From Dyadobacter fermentans DSM 18053 (GTDB taxonomy: Bacteria; Bacteroidota; Bacteroidia; Cytophagales; Spirosomataceae): a DNA stretch of 64,000 nt. The notes beneath the pieces are model-generated. The model searched no databases and was not told the origin of the DNA. It saw only the letters and a list, made by a program, of their open reading frames with translations. Below, piece by piece: positions 60,743-64,000 of this stretch; within the stretch, counting starts at the first letter, position 1; each line of letters starts with the position of its first letter. Position numbers and translations under genes: made by a program. Location of the stretch: NCBI RefSeq assembly GCF_000023125.1, contig NC_013037.1, positions 2,790,001-2,854,000 on the forward strand. The letters are read 5' to 3'.

Positions 60743-61825
60743 TCAGAGGTCGCAATCGCCTCCTGTAATGACTATTTCAGTCCCGAATACTTCATAGGTA
60801 GCGCCTACCGTCTGGCAGATAATGTCCAGCTTTCGGAACATCGGCATATCGCCCAGCGGCGCGGTGAGTTTGCACGACGCAAAGGCCGCATTATCGTGGC
60901 GGATCGTCACGCCGTAGGCCGTTTCGATGGTATGAAGAACATTTTCTACGGAAGTATTGTCAAAGAAAAACTCCTTCACCTGGCCTGTACCACTCACCTG
61001 AACGGGCTGATCGACAAGCCCTTTCGCAAATGCCTGGGTATTTGCATCGAACACCACCTGCTGGTTCGGAATGAGGAACACGGGTTCTTTACCTTTCCCT
61101 GCCCTCCCGGCAGCAAACACTTTCACTTTACCCGACGTCACCGCCACCCGGCTTTTGATTTTGCCCGTGTTGGAAGTCACACGAAAGCTGGTACCCACCA
61201 CTTGCACAACAATGCGCCCCGCGTACACAATGAATGGTTTAGCGGGATTTTTAGCCACATCGAAATAGCCCTCCCCGTCGAGATACACCACCCTTTCATT
61301 GCCGGAAAAATTGGAATAGCTGAGCTTGCTGCCGGATTTCAGCTCCACCGTGGAACCATCGACGAGCCGGATGGTATGCTGTTTGGCGCTTACATTGACT
61401 TCTTCTTTTAATGGAACGCTGGCTACGTCAACTTGCTCGCGGTACACTAACGGTTCGTCCCTAAACGTCCCGCGAAAATTCCACGCCAGTCCGCCCACGA
61501 TTAATATCGCGGCGGCGGCCATCCACCAGCGGTACAATGGCCGCGCGGGGCGTTCGATCATCATTTCCGGCCCGGCCTCGTCCAACGCTCCGGCCACATT
61601 CGCCCACACTTTTTCGCGAAGCCCCGGCTCCGGCTGCTCGCGCATTTCATGCAGCGACGCCCACAGCGACCGCGCCAGCCTGAGCTCACCGGATTGATGA
61701 GGATATTGCTGCTGAAAATCCGCCCAGAAACCGGCCTCTTCGTCCCCGCCGGAAACCATCCAGCGGCGGAAGCGATCGTCCCTTAAAAAATCCTCAGCCT
61801 TGAAGTCACCGTAGTTGTTCGCCAT
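60743..61825 (-). CDS. FecR-family anti-sigma/transducer protein
   Basis: Inner-membrane anti-sigma factor of 360 residues that should hold the ECF sigma factor until the STN domain of the SusC signals. The N-terminal cytoplasmic part (FLRDDRFRRWMVSGGDEEAG) is followed by one TM helix (WWMAAAAILIVGGLAWNFRG, about 99-117). A periplasmic FecR domain comes next (HTIRLVDGSTVELKSGSKLS, GNERVVYLDGEGYFDVAKNP, VQVVGTSFRVTSN), then a C-terminal DUF4974-like STN-related domain (NTSVENVLHTIETAYGVTIR, LGDMPMFRKLDIICQTVGAT). It lies 114 nt downstream of the sigma gene and 220 nt upstream of susC, the standard order. Confidence 0.95.
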   Translation of the reverse strand: MANNYGDFKAEDFLRDDRFRRWMVSGGDEEAGFWADFQQQYPHQSGELRLARSLWASLHEMREQPEPGLREKVWANVAGALDEAGPEMMIERPARPLYRWWMAAAAILIVGGLAWNFRGTFRDEPLVYREQVDVASVPLKEEVNVSAKQHTIRLVDGSTVELKSGSKLSYSNFSGNERVVYLDGEGYFDVAKNPAKPFIVYAGRIVVQVVGTSFRVTSNTGKIKSRVAVTSGKVKVFAAGRAGKGKEPVFLIPNQQVVFDANTQAFAKGLVDQPVQVSGTGQVKEFFFDNTSVENVLHTIETAYGVTIRHDNAAFASCKLTAPLGDMPMFRKLDIICQTVGATYEVFGTEIVITGGDCDL

Positions 61826-61939
61826 CTCACTTTTGCATTATATACATACAAAGGAGGCTTAATCCGGGTTGACCCAAAGAATTTTAATATTTTTTTCCAA
61901 AAAGCTGATAAATGTGGCTGATCGTGCGGAAACGCGGCA

Positions 61940-62518
61940 TCAATGCCAGATAAAAGCCAGCGCCAGCTCGAAAACCGTGTAGAAAAGGCGGGAATTTTTG
62001 CGGAGCAAGGTCAGGGAATTGTGGAGCGTGTTGCGGACGGTTTTGTCGGAAACGTCCATGATTTCGGCGATTTCGCTGATGCTAAAATTTTCGTAATAGC
62101 GCAGCGTAATCGCTTCCAGCTGGCGTTTGGGGAGGTTTTGAAGCACCGCTGCGAGCTTTTGGGTGAGCTCTTTTTCCTCGTCGTGAATGCTGTGCTCCTC
62201 GCCGGGAAGGTCGTACTCGTGCAGGAAAGCGTCCAGCTCCACTTTCGGGAAATTTTTCTCCTTTTCGGTGATGCGGTAGATGTCGCGGCGAAGGCTGCGG
62301 AAGAGGTAGAACTTGATATTATCTACCGGGGACACATTGGCGTGACTGCGCCAGAGGTTGATGAAAAGGTCCTGAATAGCGTCCTCCACGCGGGTTTCAT
62401 CGGCGATAAAACGCTTGCCGTAGGAATACAATGCATCGAAATACAACGCATAAATCGTCGCAAAAGCGTCTTTGTCCCCCGACCGAAACGCATTCCATAT
62501 GTCGATATCCCGTTGCAA
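61940..62518 (-). CDS. ECF-type RNA polymerase sigma factor, apparent TTG start
   Basis: Extracytoplasmic-function sigma factor of 192 residues. Region 2 is DAFATIYALYFDALYSYGKR with AIQDLFINLWRSHANV; region 4 is LPKRQLEAITLRYYENFSIS, EIAEIMDVSDKTVRNTLHNS. It should direct transcription of the susCD/GH28/GH115 unit under control of the FecR protein encoded downstream. No ATG precedes region 2 in frame: an in-frame TGA lies 12 codons before the TTG at 62518, and the only start-like codons between are CTG and TTG. The TTG has GGAAAAAG closely upstream and is used here. A rare start codon would keep the sigma level low. Confidence 0.92.
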   Translation of the reverse strand: MQRDIDIWNAFRSGDKDAFATIYALYFDALYSYGKRFIADETRVEDAIQDLFINLWRSHANVSPVDNIKFYLFRSLRRDIYRITEKEKNFPKVELDAFLHEYDLPGEEHSIHDEEKELTQKLAAVLQNLPKRQLEAITLRYYENFSISEIAEIMDVSDKTVRNTLHNSLTLLRKNSRLFYTVFELALAFIWH

Positions 62519-62633
62519 ATCTTTTTCCGCTATCAGAGAGTTTGACGGTCAAAAGCGGGATTTGCCCTTAACTACTATGCTTTTTCTTATAATTTTTATA
62601 ATAGTTACTACCGATACGAGCAAATAACTATTT

Positions 62634-64000
62634 TCAACTCGTCATAGCTCCTTTGTAACCATTGACTGCACAGATAAAGGAAGAATGCACGAATGTCTGC
62701 GGGAAGTTACCGAGCATCGTGTTCGTTTTCAGATCCATCTCTTCGCTGAAATAGCCCAGATCGTTGGCGCAGCCCAGCACCGCATCCAGTATTGTCTTTG
62801 ACTTTCCCAGATCGCCGGCCAATGCATAGTAGTGCGCCATCCAACAGCTGGCTGCCAGAAAAACGCCTTCCTTGGCTGAATCAAATTACAATAAATGCCT
62901 GCGGTAAAGCGCACCTTCCCGGTATCGATCTTCAATTGCCAGGACGGTGTTTTTTAATACCGGGCTGCCGGGATCATCAAAACCAAATGGCGCAAACAAA
63001 GCGCAAGTGATATCAACATCCTCCGACCCGGGGTGAACCGCATAGGCGCCTTCGCTGGTAAGACAATGATCATTGATAAAAGCACGGATAAGCCGGGCAT
63101 TTTCCAGCCATCGCGATGCTGTATGCAGGTCGGATTGGTAAGGTGCCATCACTTCAAGCGCCCGCGCAGCAAATGCTTTGCTGGTCGTATAATGCTGCTG
63201 TTGCTCTTCCTCCCAAATACCGTTATCCTTTCGCTCCCAGTTCTCGCAAATGTAGTCGGCTATTGCCTCGGCAGTGTCCCATTCTATTTTACTGCCATAT
63301 TTTTGATAAATCCAGTTGCAGGCTAACAGAATATGCGATTCCGCATCGAGCTGAAACTGATTGGCAGCGGTGTTTCCGATGATGGCCGGCACACTGCCGC
63401 CGTACCCCCGAAGCGGCAAAGTGAACGCCTCTTTACGAATCGTTTGGTCAATTCCATAAAAGCACGGCACATGCGATAACCCGCTCCTCTTTCTCGCGCC
63501 CGCGACAAATGACAGGAACTTACGCTCAACCTCCCCGTTGGTTTCAAGGCCGACCAGCCCGGAGGTAATTAATGCCGCATCACGCATCCACACGTACCGG
63601 TAGTCATAGTTTCGCTTACCTCCTATCACTTCCGGCAGGCCGACCGTCGGGGCAGCAACAATTCCGCCCGTAGGTTCATACACCAATTGCTGTAATGCGC
63701 GCAGCGAACTGCACACCTCTTTTTCGTAAGGGCCTTCGTATTTAATGTAATCTTCGATCTCGTCCCATTTTGTCAAAGTCGATTGCAATGCATGATCCAT
63801 TTGCTGCTTGCTGATTACGGCAGCGTCAATCAATGCAACCCATCCTTCCTCCCCGGCGGGCACGCGGTATGTGACCACCTGTCCATCCAGGATCAGCTCA
63901 TGCGACCCATGTATCCATAATCCATTGGATTTGAACTCAATAGTATGCGGATCAACGACCGAAAGCGCTGCCGGGTCCAGACCATAATTTTCTCTTAGCA
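62634..64000 (-). pseudogene. GH15 glucoamylase/trehalase-type gene with in-frame TAA (start outside window)
   Basis: One frame encodes a GH15 (alpha/alpha)6-barrel enzyme running in from beyond the right edge (LRENYGLDPAALSVVDPHTI at the edge). Family motifs: VYEPTGGIVAAPTVGLPEVI, GGKRNYDYRYVWMRDAALIT, LPLRGYGGSVPAIIGNTAAN, QLDAESHILLACNWIYQKYG. After GALYRRHLL there is a TAA at 62886-62888, and the same frame then continues FDSAKEGVFLAASCWMAHYY, LGYFSEEMDLKTNTMLGNFP and QTFVHSSFICAVNGYKGAMT to a TGA at 62634. The C-terminal 84 residues are clearly GH15, including the Glu-containing segment typical of the catalytic base region. The stop therefore removes essential sequence, unless it is a sequencing error. 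No signal peptide can be judged. Confidence 0.85.

Noticed and set aside
1..64000. rRNA, tRNA, insertion sequences, integrases, prophage or CRISPR loci
   Set aside because: None recognised by eye on either strand; a covariance-model and IS search would settle it.

Overview
The window looks like chromosome of a free-living Bacteroidota, most likely a Cytophagales member of the Dyadobacter/Spirosoma type. That placement is inferred from four SusC/SusD pairs, a type IX secretion C-terminal signal, a 7TMR-DISM sensor kinase, a PafA-like phosphatase and the general lack of strong Shine-Dalgarno sequences. No rRNA, tRNA, CRISPR array, transposase, integrase or phage gene was seen. Most of the DNA is devoted to uptake and breakdown of rhamnose- and uronate-rich polysaccharide.

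Region 1 (1-7.9 kb, plus strand): the end of a polysaccharide utilisation locus (PUL), with an STN-type SusC cut by the window edge, SusD and a secreted GH106 alpha-L-rhamnosidase. Region 2 (8.0-14.8 kb): a membrane protein with a predicted cytoplasmic DNA-binding part and a periplasmic lectin-like part, a divergent secreted lectin-like protein, and a SusC/SusD pair on the minus strand without enzymes. Region 3 (15.3-21 kb): a general-stress-type protein, a PafA-like phosphatase, a TlpA-like thioredoxin, a DUF2306 membrane protein and a flavin amine oxidase.

Region 4 (21-25 kb, minus strand): a decaying signalling patch. A 7TMR-DISM histidine kinase is broken into three reading frames, its NarL-type regulator is intact, and a membrane protein has an in-frame TAA inside its signal peptide. 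Region 5 (25.2-31 kb): a 1296-residue beta-helix protein exported by type IX secretion and a TPR/transmembrane/HTH regulator transcribed toward it. Region 6 (31.2-33.8 kb): small genes (cupin, two acetyltransferase-like proteins, DinB, lipoprotein).

Region 7 (33.9-51.1 kb): a second rhamnosidase PUL with GH106, an AraC regulator, SusC/SusD, GH78, and a more AT-rich cassette of dioxygenase, beta-propeller hydrolase, TIM-barrel isomerase and six-hairpin glycosidase. A 20-21 bp sequence occurs identically about 100 nt upstream of both the GH106 and the susC start codons, and in degenerate form before the AraC gene. It is probably the AraC operator. Region 8 (51.1-62.5 kb, minus strand): a classic sigma/FecR/SusC(STN)/SusD PUL with GH28 and GH115, controlled by transenvelope signalling. 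The window ends in a GH15 glucoamylase/trehalase-type gene with an in-frame TAA.

The PULs probably act on related plant or algal polymers: SusC/SusD import oligosaccharides, GH106/GH78 remove rhamnose, GH28 cuts galacturonate linkages and GH115 removes glucuronate. Each of the four susD genes is followed by a stem-loop, which suggests a shared way of separating susCD output from that of the downstream enzymes.
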